Shown piece by piece: positions 1 through 5,167 of a DNA stretch of 5,317 bases. A model generated the notes under the pieces. It was not told where the DNA came from, ran no database searches, and saw only the letters and a list, made by a program, of their open reading frames with translations. The stretch comes from Ardenticatenales bacterium. GTDB lineage: Bacteria; Chloroflexota; Anaerolineae; Promineifilales; UBA4811. Within the stretch, counting starts at the first letter, position 1; each line of letters begins with the position of its first letter. The translations under genes were made by a program, and so were the position numbers. The stretch covers positions 1 through 5,317 of the forward strand of contig WSZX01000328.1 of assembly GCA_013139935.1 (NCBI GenBank), in the 5' to 3' direction.

Positions 1-2
1 CG

Positions 3-614
3 AAAGAGGTGGAGGGGATTGTCGCCATTCTGATCTCAGATGGCCTGAGCGGGACGCTGGACTCGGCGCGGGCGGCCCAGGCCAATCTGCCTGATATTGC
101 AATCGAAATCATTGATTCGAAAGCCGCGTCGATGATGCTGGGATTCCCGGTTCTGGCGGCGGCGCGGGCGGCGGAGGCCGGGGAGAGCCTGCAGGCAGTG
201 GCTGATGCGGGGCGTGAACTTGTTGGCAAGACTCGTATCATGTTCGTGGTGGCCACACTGGAGTATCTCCACCGAGGAGGCCGGATAGGGGGAGCGGCCA
301 AGCTGCTGGGTTCGGCTCTGCAACTAAAGCCGATCCTGGAGATCAGCGGTGGAATGGTGAGGCCGATGACCAAGGTGCGTACCAGACGCAAGGCATTGGA
401 GAAAGTTCATGAACTGCTGGCGGAGCAGGTCAAGGCAGGGGACAGGGTTCACATGGCGGTGATCAATGTCGCCGCCGGCGAGGACGCCGCTCGTTTCAAG
501 GATGAACTGGAGGCGCGCTACCGCCCGGTTGAGTTGATGGTGAGCGAGTGCAGCCCGGCAATCGGCGCACATGTGGGCCCAGGGACGGTGGGAGTGGCCT
601 ATTACGTCGAATAG
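3..614 (+). CDS. DegV/FakB family fatty-acid-binding protein, 3' part
   Basis: The reading frame is open from the left edge (Lys-Glu precede the GTG at 9), so the true start lies outside the window and 203 C-terminal residues are present. DegV proteins are usually about 280 residues, so roughly 75-80 are missing. Visible family signatures are SGTLDSA (shortly after the entry), the block TLEYLHRGGRIGGAA with LQLKPIL just after it, the KVRTRRKAL strand-helix, and the C-terminal GAHVGPGTVGVAYY with the conserved His-x-Gly-Pro-Gly. Members bind a fatty acid in a buried pocket. Characterised ones (FakB) present it to the FakA kinase, giving acyl-phosphate for phospholipid synthesis; they act in the cytosol. 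No FakA is visible here, so the kinase-partner role is inferred from the family. The gene converges with plsC, with 80 bases between the stops. GTG at 9 is internal to the conserved domain and is not a credible start. Confidence 0.9.
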   Translation, partial: KEVEGIVAILISDGLSGTLDSARAAQANLPDIAIEIIDSKAASMMLGFPVLAAARAAEAGESLQAVADAGRELVGKTRIMFVVATLEYLHRGGRIGGAAKLLGSALQLKPILEISGGMVRPMTKVRTRRKALEKVHELLAEQVKAGDRVHMAVINVAAGEDAARFKDELEARYRPVELMVSECSPAIGAHVGPGTVGVAYYVE

Positions 615-636
615 CCGTGCTGGCTGGCCGGCCGGC

Positions 637-653
637 TCGGGAATCTGTCCCGA
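637..653. terminator. Weak hairpin in convergent gap, possible bidirectional terminator
   Basis: TCGGGA-ATCTG-TCCCGA gives a 6-bp stem with a 5-base loop midway between the stop of the DegV gene (614) and the stop of the opposing plsC (695). The position suits a shared terminator. However, there is no T-run on either side, so intrinsic termination is only a guess. Confidence 0.3.
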
Positions 654-694
654 TGCGAAGGTGCGGGGCGTGTCTCGAGTGAACGCGAGCGTGC

Positions 695-1447
695 CTATCC
701 TGGTGAATCAGAGCTGGCGGGGATGTCCAACCCGGCCGCCTGGCAAGCGGCCGGCCATGGATCTCTGGCCTCCCGCAGTGCTGCCAGCACGGGGCTGCCC
801 TCATAGTGTCCGTGGTAGCGCTCTGGCAGAAGGTTGGCGATGTATGCCATGACCAGTTCCGAAAGGGCGCTCAATTCTTTTATCGTTGGCTTGTGCCCCA
901 GATCGGGCAGTTCAAAGGGTGGGCCGATGTTGACTCGAAAGGTGGTCCGCCGCAGGTGCAAGAGGTTGTCCTGAAACCGATCGGAATCGGATATACCGAT
1001 CGGGAGGAGCGGCACCTGCGCCTGGCTGGCGAGGTACGCTGCTCCCCGGCGAGCTTTCTGTAGCACGCCACTCTTGCTGCGTGTTCCTTCCGGGGCCATC
1101 CCCAGGATTTCCCCTTGCTGCAGAACCTCAGTCGCAGTTCGCAGAGCCTTGCGGTCAACCTGTCCCCGTTTGACAAAGATCGCGCCGCTGAGGCTCAGGA
1201 TGGGGCCAAACAGAGGGTTGCGTCGCCATTTGTGGGCGGCAAAGACGTGCATCCGCTGCCGGGGCAGCGCCATCATGATAATGGCGGAATCGGTCTTGCT
1301 CAGGTGGTTGGCGACCACCATGTATGGGCCGTGGGGCGGGATATTTTCCTGGCCGTGGATCTCGAGCCGTCCGAGGATGGCCAGCAATCCGCGAACCAGC
1401 AATCGCGCGAAATCCATAAAAGCTAGTTCGAACCGCTGTCTTGACAT
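695..1447 (-). CDS. plsC: PlsC-type 1-acyl-sn-glycerol-3-phosphate acyltransferase
   Basis: This 250-residue protein carries all four LPLAT/PlsC blocks in order. Block I is NHLSKTD at 47-53, the catalytic His48-x4-Asp53. Block II is FVKRGQVDRKAL at 91-102. Block III is APEGTRSKSG at 118-127, with the Glu-Gly-Thr-Arg that contacts the glycerol phosphate. Block IV is VPLLPIGI at 145-152. The family transfers an acyl group to the sn-2 position of lysophosphatidic acid at the cytoplasmic membrane face, making phosphatidic acid. The hydrophobic N-terminal stretch (about 9-26) could associate with the membrane. The ATG at 1447 is preceded by GAGG with a 9-base spacer. The gene follows the LysM lipoprotein on the same strand, 63 bases downstream, with no clear promoter between, so co-transcription is likely. 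The 30-odd residues after about 215 are poorly conserved tail. Exact acceptor specificity (LPA versus another lysolipid) cannot be told from sequence. Confidence 0.92.
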   Translation of the reverse strand: MSRQRFELAFMDFARLLVRGLLAILGRLEIHGQENIPPHGPYMVVANHLSKTDSAIIMMALPRQRMHVFAAHKWRRNPLFGPILSLSGAIFVKRGQVDRKALRTATEVLQQGEILGMAPEGTRSKSGVLQKARRGAAYLASQAQVPLLPIGISDSDRFQDNLLHLRRTTFRVNIGPPFELPDLGHKPTIKELSALSELVMAYIANLLPERYHGHYEGSPVLAALREARDPWPAACQAAGLDIPASSDSPG

Positions 1448-1510
1448 GGGTTGATTCCTCGATTCATGTGTGGGTCATTCCTGGTCTGTCGTGCTGTGAT
1501 CGGTTGAAGC

Positions 1511-2494
1511 CTAATCCAGAGCGGTTGACCGCCGTCCGCTGACGGCTACCGTATGGTGATTGGTGCCTGGCCCGGCAGGAGAGAGCCGGATGTCAAATCG
1601 CTCTTCCGACTGAGCGGGAAGGGTGGTCACTAGCATCTCCAGTGAAAAGCCGGTTACCTGACCCTGGCTGTTGTACAGGGTAACAAGCAGGGTGACCGCT
1701 TCGGCCGGTTGGTCCCCGTCATTCAGTACGGTCCCGGTCACACGGTGGACGGGTCCGGCCGGCCCGCCCTGTTGGTCCTTGACCACTAGATGTGGATACC
1801 ACTCGTCAGGCTGGACAAGGGGTTCGCCGGCCAGAAGCGAGATTCGATGGCGGATCGGGCCGGCCGGAGCACTCGGGAAGAGAACGGCAAACGGAGCTGA
1901 CCGGCCGGCCGGAATCATCTGCGGAGCGACCCAGTTATCCTTGGTGGCGAACAGGGAGCCGTCCGCGTCGTACAGGGTGACGGCGACGCGCACGTTTTCG
2001 ACCGGGCCAGGCGTGTCGTTGAGGATCTCGCCCAGAGCCCACAATCCGCCGGCCGGCGTCTCATAGAGGCCAAAGCCGGCCACCGGCAGCGGCAGCGGAG
2101 TTGGCGAAGGAAGAAGCATGCCGGGTTCCATCTGGCCGCCGTTCCCGGGAATCGTAAGCCGCTGACCCGTTTGAAGCAGTAGCGGCCGGACGTGTGGGTT
2201 GGCCAGCAGGAGTGTTTCCACAGTCACGCCGAAACGGATGGCAATGTCCAGCAGGGTGTCGGCGGGTTCTATCACGTATGAGCGGGGGATTGGAGTTGGC
2301 GTGAAGGTGGCGGTAGGATCAGTGGCCAGTGGGGGCTGGGCGGTCGCGGGTTGATCCGTGGGCGTGTTCAGCGCGGCGGGACGCAACTCTATGGTGGCGG
2401 TGGGAGTTGGCACCGGGGGTGTCAAGGTGCGGCCGCAGGCCGGTAGAAGAAAGGCGAGTGCTGCCAGTGGGATCGCTCGGCGTTTGCCCGGCAT
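1511..2494 (-). CDS. LysM-domain lipoprotein with two tandem FxLYD-like domains
   Basis: The 327-residue protein begins with a lipoprotein signal: basic KRR at 4-6, a hydrophobic core at 7-17 and lipobox LPAC with Cys20. After processing it should be a lipid-anchored extracytoplasmic protein. Residues 22-70 are a Pro/Thr-rich spacer. Residues 71-117 form one LysM domain (YVIEPADTLLDIAIRFGVTV, then a LANP segment and GQRLTIPG), a fold that binds N-acetylglucosamine polymers such as peptidoglycan. A second Pro-rich linker (118-138) leads to two beta-sandwich-like repeats at about 146-222 and 247-320. These share GxxLND and VTLYxxxG motifs, as in FxLYD/DUF3426-type domains. No catalytic motif is seen, so a cell-wall-binding structural or ligand-binding role is inferred. 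The ATG fits the signal peptide; the nearest AGGAG (2509-2513) is 14 bases upstream, an unusually long spacer, and no in-frame start lies between them. plsC follows. Confidence 0.85.
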   Translation of the reverse strand: MPGKRRAIPLAALAFLLPACGRTLTPPVPTPTATIELRPAALNTPTDQPATAQPPLATDPTATFTPTPIPRSYVIEPADTLLDIAIRFGVTVETLLLANPHVRPLLLQTGQRLTIPGNGGQMEPGMLLPSPTPLPLPVAGFGLYETPAGGLWALGEILNDTPGPVENVRVAVTLYDADGSLFATKDNWVAPQMIPAGRSAPFAVLFPSAPAGPIRHRISLLAGEPLVQPDEWYPHLVVKDQQGGPAGPVHRVTGTVLNDGDQPAEAVTLLVTLYNSQGQVTGFSLEMLVTTLPAQSEERFDIRLSPAGPGTNHHTVAVSGRRSTALD

Positions 2495-2508
2495 CGGATA
2501 GGTGTGTA

Positions 2509-2513
2509 CTCCT
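2509..2513 (-). promoter_or_regulatory. Distant ribosome binding site for the LysM lipoprotein
   Basis: On the minus strand this reads AGGAG within CCAGGAGT, and it is the only purine-rich match upstream of the ATG at 2494. The spacer is 14 bases, longer than the usual 5-10, so translation initiation may be weak. No alternative in-frame start codon exists between the motif and the ATG. Confidence 0.45.
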
Positions 2514-2541
2514 GGGTGGTGTTCCTGCCAACAGGGCCGTG

Positions 2542-2571
2542 ATTATATCACAGGTTGTGCCTGGCGGTGAA
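2542..2571 (-). promoter_or_regulatory. Sigma-70-like extended -10 promoter for lysM-plsC
   Basis: On the minus strand the -10 is a perfect TATAAT (2547-2542), preceded directly by TGA, which makes an extended -10 (TGnTATAAT). A weak -35, TTCACC (2571-2566), lies 18 bases upstream. The predicted transcript start is near 2535, giving a 5' leader of about 40 bases before the ATG at 2494. A perfect 5+5 inverted repeat, GTGAT-TAT-ATCAC (2539-2551), overlaps the -10 and could be an operator. Confidence 0.6.
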
Positions 2572-2684
2572 CGATGCCGACGGCCGGAAGGGACTGTCAG
2601 TCGACGCAAAGCACTGGTTAAGGAATCTCTTCCCGTTTTGAACAGTGATTCACGGGGACAGCGGTCACATAACCACCAAGTTGT

Positions 2685-2713
2685 TTGCTAACAAGCACAA
2701 AGTGCGGTAGAAT
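2685..2713 (+). promoter_or_regulatory. Sigma-70-like promoter for the fmdB-like gene
   Basis: The -35 TTGCTA (2685-2690) and -10 TAGAAT (2708-2713) are separated by the optimal 17 bases. The transcript would start near 2720, with a leader of about 35 bases containing GAGG (2740-2743) 11 bases before the ATG at 2755. The spacer contains an inverted repeat, GCAC-AAA-GTGC (2695-2705), a possible operator. Confidence 0.6.
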
Positions 2714-2754
2714 ATCGGCTAGCAGGAGATTGAGAAAACGAGGTTGATGGCCCT

Positions 2755-3066
2755 ATGCCACTCTACGAGTATCAGTGTGAAAGGTGCGGCGTCAGATTTG
2801 AACGGTATCAGCCCATGTCGGCGGATCCGATTGACGCCTGCCCCGAGTGTACCGGCCATGCGCACCGGGTGATTTCGCCGGTGGGTGTCATCTTCAGGGG
2901 GTCGGGTTTCTATGTGACGGACAACCGGAGCAAGAGTTCCGGAAGCCGGGGCAAAGAATCCAAACCAACCGAGGCGAGCGACAAGGGTAGCTCGGAGGCG
3001 GCGTCCACGACTGAAGCCAAGCCATCGTCGAGCAACGGAGACGAGACCGAGAAACGGGCCTCATAG
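2755..3066 (+). CDS. FmdB family zinc ribbon protein
   Basis: The 103-residue protein opens with the hallmark MPLYEYQCERCG of the FmdB/CxxC_CXXC_SSSS family. Two CxxC knuckles, Cys8-Cys11 and Cys29-Cys32 (CPEC), should bind one zinc. The segment up to about residue 55 (ISPVGVIFRGSGFYVTD) completes the conserved domain. The rest, about 58-103, is a low-complexity hydrophilic tail rich in Ser, Lys and Glu, probably disordered. Many members have a short version of this tail. FmdB was first described as a putative regulator of formamidase in Methylophilus; for most homologues the role (nucleic-acid binding or regulation) is unproven, so no function is assigned. The start is fixed by the family N-terminus; an ATG at 2747 is out of frame. 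The stop interlocks with the stop of the opposing small-protein gene (overlap 3061-3066). Confidence 0.93.
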   Translation: MPLYEYQCERCGVRFERYQPMSADPIDACPECTGHAHRVISPVGVIFRGSGFYVTDNRSKSSGSRGKESKPTEASDKGSSEAASTTEAKPSSSNGDETEKRAS

Positions 3067-3369
3067 CTGCAAGCGCCCTTTGGCCTTGACCAGCTTTTGT
3101 TCATAGTTGTCGGCGTACTTTCCCAATTCGTCCAGCAGTTCCCGCCATTCGACACTGTTCAGAACCCCATTCATCGTGCTCAGATCATCGGCCACCGCGC
3201 CGACCAGGATCTGTGGCTGATCGCCATAAACGGTGTACCAGGCTTCCGTTGGAGTGATTCCCAACTGCTGAATGGCGGGGGCAAGTTCACCGGCCATGAA
3301 CTCAAAGGTCTTGGCCTCTTGGTCCGGCCGGATGTTCCAACTCATGAGTAGTTTCACTTTTTCGGTCAC
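3061..3369 (-). CDS. Small conserved-looking protein, likely alpha/beta-barrel type
   Basis: This is a 102-residue protein of unknown function. I place the start at the GTG at 3369 because GGGAG (3381-3377) sits 7 bases upstream. The reading frame extends open to 3450, but that would overlap the TPR gene and the extra residues look like read-through. The predicted layout is beta (KVKLLMSWNI), helix (AKTFEFMAGELAPAIQQLG), beta (TEAWYTVYG), beta (QILVGAVA), helix (TMNGVLNSVEWRELLDELG). This resembles a ferredoxin-like or dimeric alpha/beta-barrel fold (the ABM/Dabb group), with a basic C-terminal helix. The fold is inferred from pattern only. I believe similar small proteins occur in Chloroflexota genomes but cannot confirm it. 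No signal peptide is seen, so it should be cytosolic. It is the last gene of the MBL-TPR operon, 22 bases after the TPR stop. Confidence 0.72.
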   Translation of the reverse strand: MTEKVKLLMSWNIRPDQEAKTFEFMAGELAPAIQQLGITPTEAWYTVYGDQPQILVGAVADDLSTMNGVLNSVEWRELLDELGKYADNYEQKLVKAKGRLQL

Positions 3370-3374
3370 GAGTT

Positions 3375-3381
3375 CTCTCCC
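3375..3381 (-). promoter_or_regulatory. Shine-Dalgarno that fixes the GTG start of the small protein
   Basis: The minus strand reads GGGAGAG with its GGGAG core at 3381-3377, 7 bases from GTG at 3369. It lies entirely in the 22-base gap after the TPR stop at 3392. This supports the GTG start over the open upstream extension, and supports operonic translation. Confidence 0.7.
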
Positions 3382-3391
3382 GTATGCATGA

Positions 3392-4225
3392 TCATTCGCC
3401 GCGTAGCTGGTCAAGGATCGTCTCAGCCTGTTGCAGTGCTTCCGCGGCAACGTTCTGATCTCCTTTGCAGCCCGGCGGTATCTCGATTGCCAGGAATGCC
3501 TCGAATGCAGCAGCGGCCTTTTCCGGCTGACTCGTTTCCAGATAGATGATTCCCAGGGCGAACTGCACCTCTGGCATGTCCGGATCCATCGCTGCTGCGG
3601 CCTCGAACCTGGCCTGTCCCTCGTCCAGCTTGCCGGTCAGGAAAAAGACGTATCCCAGGCCCACCATGGCTTCTGGCAACTCGGGGTCCAGGCGGAGTGC
3701 TTCCTCAAACTCTTGTTGGGCCTGGGGAAACTGCGACATCTGCAGCAAGGCAGAGCCCAGGTTGGTATGGGTATCGGCATCCTCGGGTTCAAGAGCAATG
3801 GCGGTCCGAAAGGCTTCAATGGCTGGTTCGATTGCGTCGGGGCCGTCTGCCTGCCGCAGATAGGCTGCTCCCAAATTGGTATGAGCAGCCGCGTATGCTT
3901 CGTCGAGCTCGAGCGCAGTGGTGTAGGCATCGATGGCCAGGTCGGCTTGGCCGGTACGAGCGTATGCATTGCCCAGTGACAGAAACGCTTCTGGCAGGGT
4001 AGGATCGAGCTGCGCAGCTCTCTGCAATGGTTCCAGGGCCGCGTCGCACTCGTCATCGTCCAGCAGTGCCTTGCCCTGTTCCAGTAATCGGGCAGCCTCA
4101 TTATTGGTAGCCGGGGTAGCCGGCAGGGTCACGGTGGCCTCAGATTCTGGTCCAACGTCGGCGCCGGCCCGGCAGGCGCTCAGTATGATCAGGACAAATA
4201 GTAGCGGGTAGATCGATCTACGCAT
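3392..4225 (-). CDS. TPR-repeat lipoprotein
   Basis: The 277-residue protein starts with a lipoprotein signal: Arg2-Arg3, a hydrophobic core at 7-15 and lipobox LSAC with Cys18. A short Thr/Ala/Pro-rich spacer (20-41) follows. It then has about six tetratricopeptide repeats: 43-76, 77-110, 111-149 (with a roughly 5-residue insertion around 124-130, QADGPDA), 150-183, 184-217 and 218-251. The last repeat (218-251) is followed by a final helix at 257-275. Repeats show the expected LG.AY, A...F..AL and LDP positions. TPR solenoids are protein-protein interaction scaffolds. The lipobox places this one outside the cytoplasmic membrane, so its partner should be extracytoplasmic. The ATG at 4225 has a strong AAGGAG (4237-4232) with a 6-base spacer. 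It sits 15 bases after the MBL-like stop and 22 bases before the small protein, so the three genes are almost certainly one operon. The partner is unknown. Confidence 0.9.
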   Translation of the reverse strand: MRRSIYPLLFVLIILSACRAGADVGPESEATVTLPATPATNNEAARLLEQGKALLDDDECDAALEPLQRAAQLDPTLPEAFLSLGNAYARTGQADLAIDAYTTALELDEAYAAAHTNLGAAYLRQADGPDAIEPAIEAFRTAIALEPEDADTHTNLGSALLQMSQFPQAQQEFEEALRLDPELPEAMVGLGYVFFLTGKLDEGQARFEAAAAMDPDMPEVQFALGIIYLETSQPEKAAAAFEAFLAIEIPPGCKGDQNVAAEALQQAETILDQLRGE

Positions 4226-4240
4226 AGCGCGCTCCTTGCA

Positions 4241-4882
4241 TTACTGTCGAGGGGAGAGAAGTAACACCTGGGTCTCTTGCGGTAGGGTGGACCTGGACAC
4301 TTGGAGGATCTCGGCCGACTCGACGTTGTCAACGCCCATTTCTTTGAGAAAGATGTTGGCACGGGGTAGTTTGACCTTGCACCGAGGCGTATGGTAGCGC
4401 ATGGGAATGACCAGGCGGGGTTCGAGCATCGAGATCACTTCGGCCGCCTGCGCGGCGCTGATCAAATCGCCACCCCCCACAGGGGTGAGCAGGACGTCGA
4501 TCGTGCCCAGCGCCTCTATCTGAGAGCGGCTGGGGACGTGATTCAAGCCTCCGAGATGGCAGACGGTCAGCCCGCTGTACTCGAATACAAAGATGATGTT
4601 GCGCGTGGCCATCGTGTCCCGATCCCGGGCGCCAACCAGCGCCACGCCGATGACAAAGACGCCCTTGATCTCGTACTCTCCTGGACCATCCAGAATCCGA
4701 AAGGGGCCACGGGGCGCCTTGATGGCATTCCGAGCAGGGTCGCGGCTGCTCACGGTCACAATGTGTGCTCTGGAGCGGGGAAGAACGTAACCGTACTCGT
4801 CCGGGTAGGGGTCGGTGACAACGGACGCAAGCCCACGTTCCGCCAAGCGAAAGCAACTCAAGCCGTACCAGGTAATCTCCAT
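4241..4882 (-). CDS. Metallo-beta-lactamase-fold protein lacking metal ligands (pseudoenzyme)
   Basis: This 213-residue protein has the frame of the Lactamase_B_3/COG2220 (UlaG-like) MBL family: MEITWYGxSCFRL at 1-13, TDPY at 23-26, the signature DGPGEYEIKGVF at 65-76, CHLG at 108-111, TPVGGG at 133-138 and EPRLVIPM at 154-161. Family members normally bind two metals and hydrolyse varied substrates in the cytosol. Here the ligands are gone: GHSCF is GLSCF (Leu8), the HxHxDH motif is replaced by SRDPAR at 46-51, the Asp of HLGD is Gly112, and the late His is Arg162. The frame is intact, with no frameshift or internal stop, so a non-catalytic binding or regulatory role is inferred. I prefer ATG 4882, where the family N-terminus begins; a GTG at 4906 would add 8 residues. 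Neither start has a clear Shine-Dalgarno. It is the first gene of an operon with the TPR lipoprotein. Confidence 0.85.
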   Translation of the reverse strand: MEITWYGLSCFRLAERGLASVVTDPYPDEYGYVLPRSRAHIVTVSSRDPARNAIKAPRGPFRILDGPGEYEIKGVFVIGVALVGARDRDTMATRNIIFVFEYSGLTVCHLGGLNHVPSRSQIEALGTIDVLLTPVGGGDLISAAQAAEVISMLEPRLVIPMRYHTPRCKVKLPRANIFLKEMGVDNVESAEILQVSRSTLPQETQVLLLSPRQ

Positions 4883-4926
4883 AATCGATCGTGATGAAGC
4901 GTGCACCTTGGTGATTCAGGCAGGCG

Positions 4927-4955
4927 ATTATACCGTATCTGTGGTTCGATGCCAA
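4927..4955 (-). promoter_or_regulatory. Near-consensus sigma-70-like promoter of the MBL-TPR operon
   Basis: On the minus strand the -35 is TTGGCA (4955-4950) and the -10 is a perfect TATAAT (4932-4927), with the optimal 17-base spacer. This is the strongest promoter match in the window. Transcription should start near 4920, giving a leader of about 38 bases to ATG 4882. No clear ribosome binding site is seen in that leader. Confidence 0.72.
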
Positions 4956-5058
4956 CGACGGGAGAGGGGGGTGTAGAAAAACAAGCGAGGCGCTGTCCCC
5001 TCTGCAGTTCCGCTGCTGCACACACTTGCGCCTGCGGGCAGTGCAGGTGAGGAAAGCT

Positions 5059-5108
5059 GGCAGGGGTGGCGAAGGGGGATCAACGCTCCCCCTTTCGCCA
5101 CCCCTGCC
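5059..5108. repeat. Long near-perfect inverted repeat (21 bp, 7-base loop)
   Basis: The left arm 5059-5079 starts GGCAGGGGTGGCGAA and the right arm 5087-5108 is its complement. There is a single extra base in the AAA/TTT stretch of the right arm, and the loop TCAACGC is at 5080-5086. As RNA this would be a very stable hairpin on either strand. It lacks a T-run on either side and lies between two outward-facing promoters, so it is outside both predicted transcripts. Candidates are a bidirectional insulating terminator, an extragenic palindromic or MITE-like repeat, or part of an unseen small RNA. One arm is purine-rich and the other pyrimidine-rich. Confidence 0.85.
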
Positions 5109-5118
5109 TCTCTCTCTC
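5109..5118. repeat. (TC)5 dinucleotide tract
   Basis: Five TC units immediately follow the right arm of the large inverted repeat. They form part of a longer pyrimidine-rich stretch running to about 5138. Such a tract can vary in length by slippage and lies upstream of the promoter at 5134-5161. Confidence 0.6.
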
Positions 5119-5133
5119 GCTGCCCCGGCCCCC

Positions 5134-5161
5134 TTTTCAACACCCTCAGAGAGGCTATAAT
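5134..5161 (+). promoter_or_regulatory. Promoter predicted to give a leaderless transcript
   Basis: A perfect TATAAT (5156-5161) lies only 6 bases before the ATG at 5168, so the expected transcript start falls on or next to the start codon. A moderate -35, TTTTCA (5134-5139), is 16 bases upstream. A small inverted repeat, CCTC-AGA-GAGG (5144-5154), fills the spacer and could be an operator. GGGAAG touches the ATG directly and is too close to act as a Shine-Dalgarno. Confidence 0.55.
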
Positions 5162-5167
5162 GGGAAG

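Noticed and set aside
3370..3450. N-terminal extension of the small protein to a start at 3450
   Set aside because: It would overlap the TPR coding region by about 60 bases, and the GGGAG site fits the GTG at 3369.
3431..3979. 182-codon open frame on the plus strand opposite the TPR gene
   Set aside because: It has no ribosome binding site or recognisable motif, and is antisense to a clear lipoprotein with TPR repeats; it is a shadow of G+C-rich codon use.
4391..4894. 167-codon open frame on the plus strand opposite the MBL-like gene
   Set aside because: The opposite strand encodes recognisable family motifs (DGPGEYEIKGVF and others), and this frame shows none.
4883..4906. Eight-residue extension of the MBL-like protein from a GTG at 4906
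   Set aside because: The family N-terminus begins at the ATG at 4882, and the GTG has no ribosome binding site; it cannot be fully excluded because the ATG lacks one as well.
4963..5003. AGAGGGG...CCCCTCT inverted repeat with a 27-base loop
   Set aside because: The arms are only 7 bp in a G/C-run-rich region and the loop is long, so chance is the simplest explanation.
4329..5021. 230-codon open frame on the minus strand in another frame across the MBL gene
   Set aside because: It runs through the operon promoter and the start of the MBL gene, and its translation is Arg/Pro/His-rich without any domain. I also considered that it might reveal a frameshift restoring the MBL metal ligands, but it carries no HxHxDH motif.
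5016..5046. CTGCAC...GTGCAG inverted repeat
   Set aside because: Only 6 bp pair around a 19-base loop with no good inner pairing; not supportable as an RNA element.
4928..5143. 71-codon minus-strand open frame across the large hairpin
   Set aside because: It spans the inverted repeat, a dinucleotide tract and the operon promoter, and lacks protein-like features.
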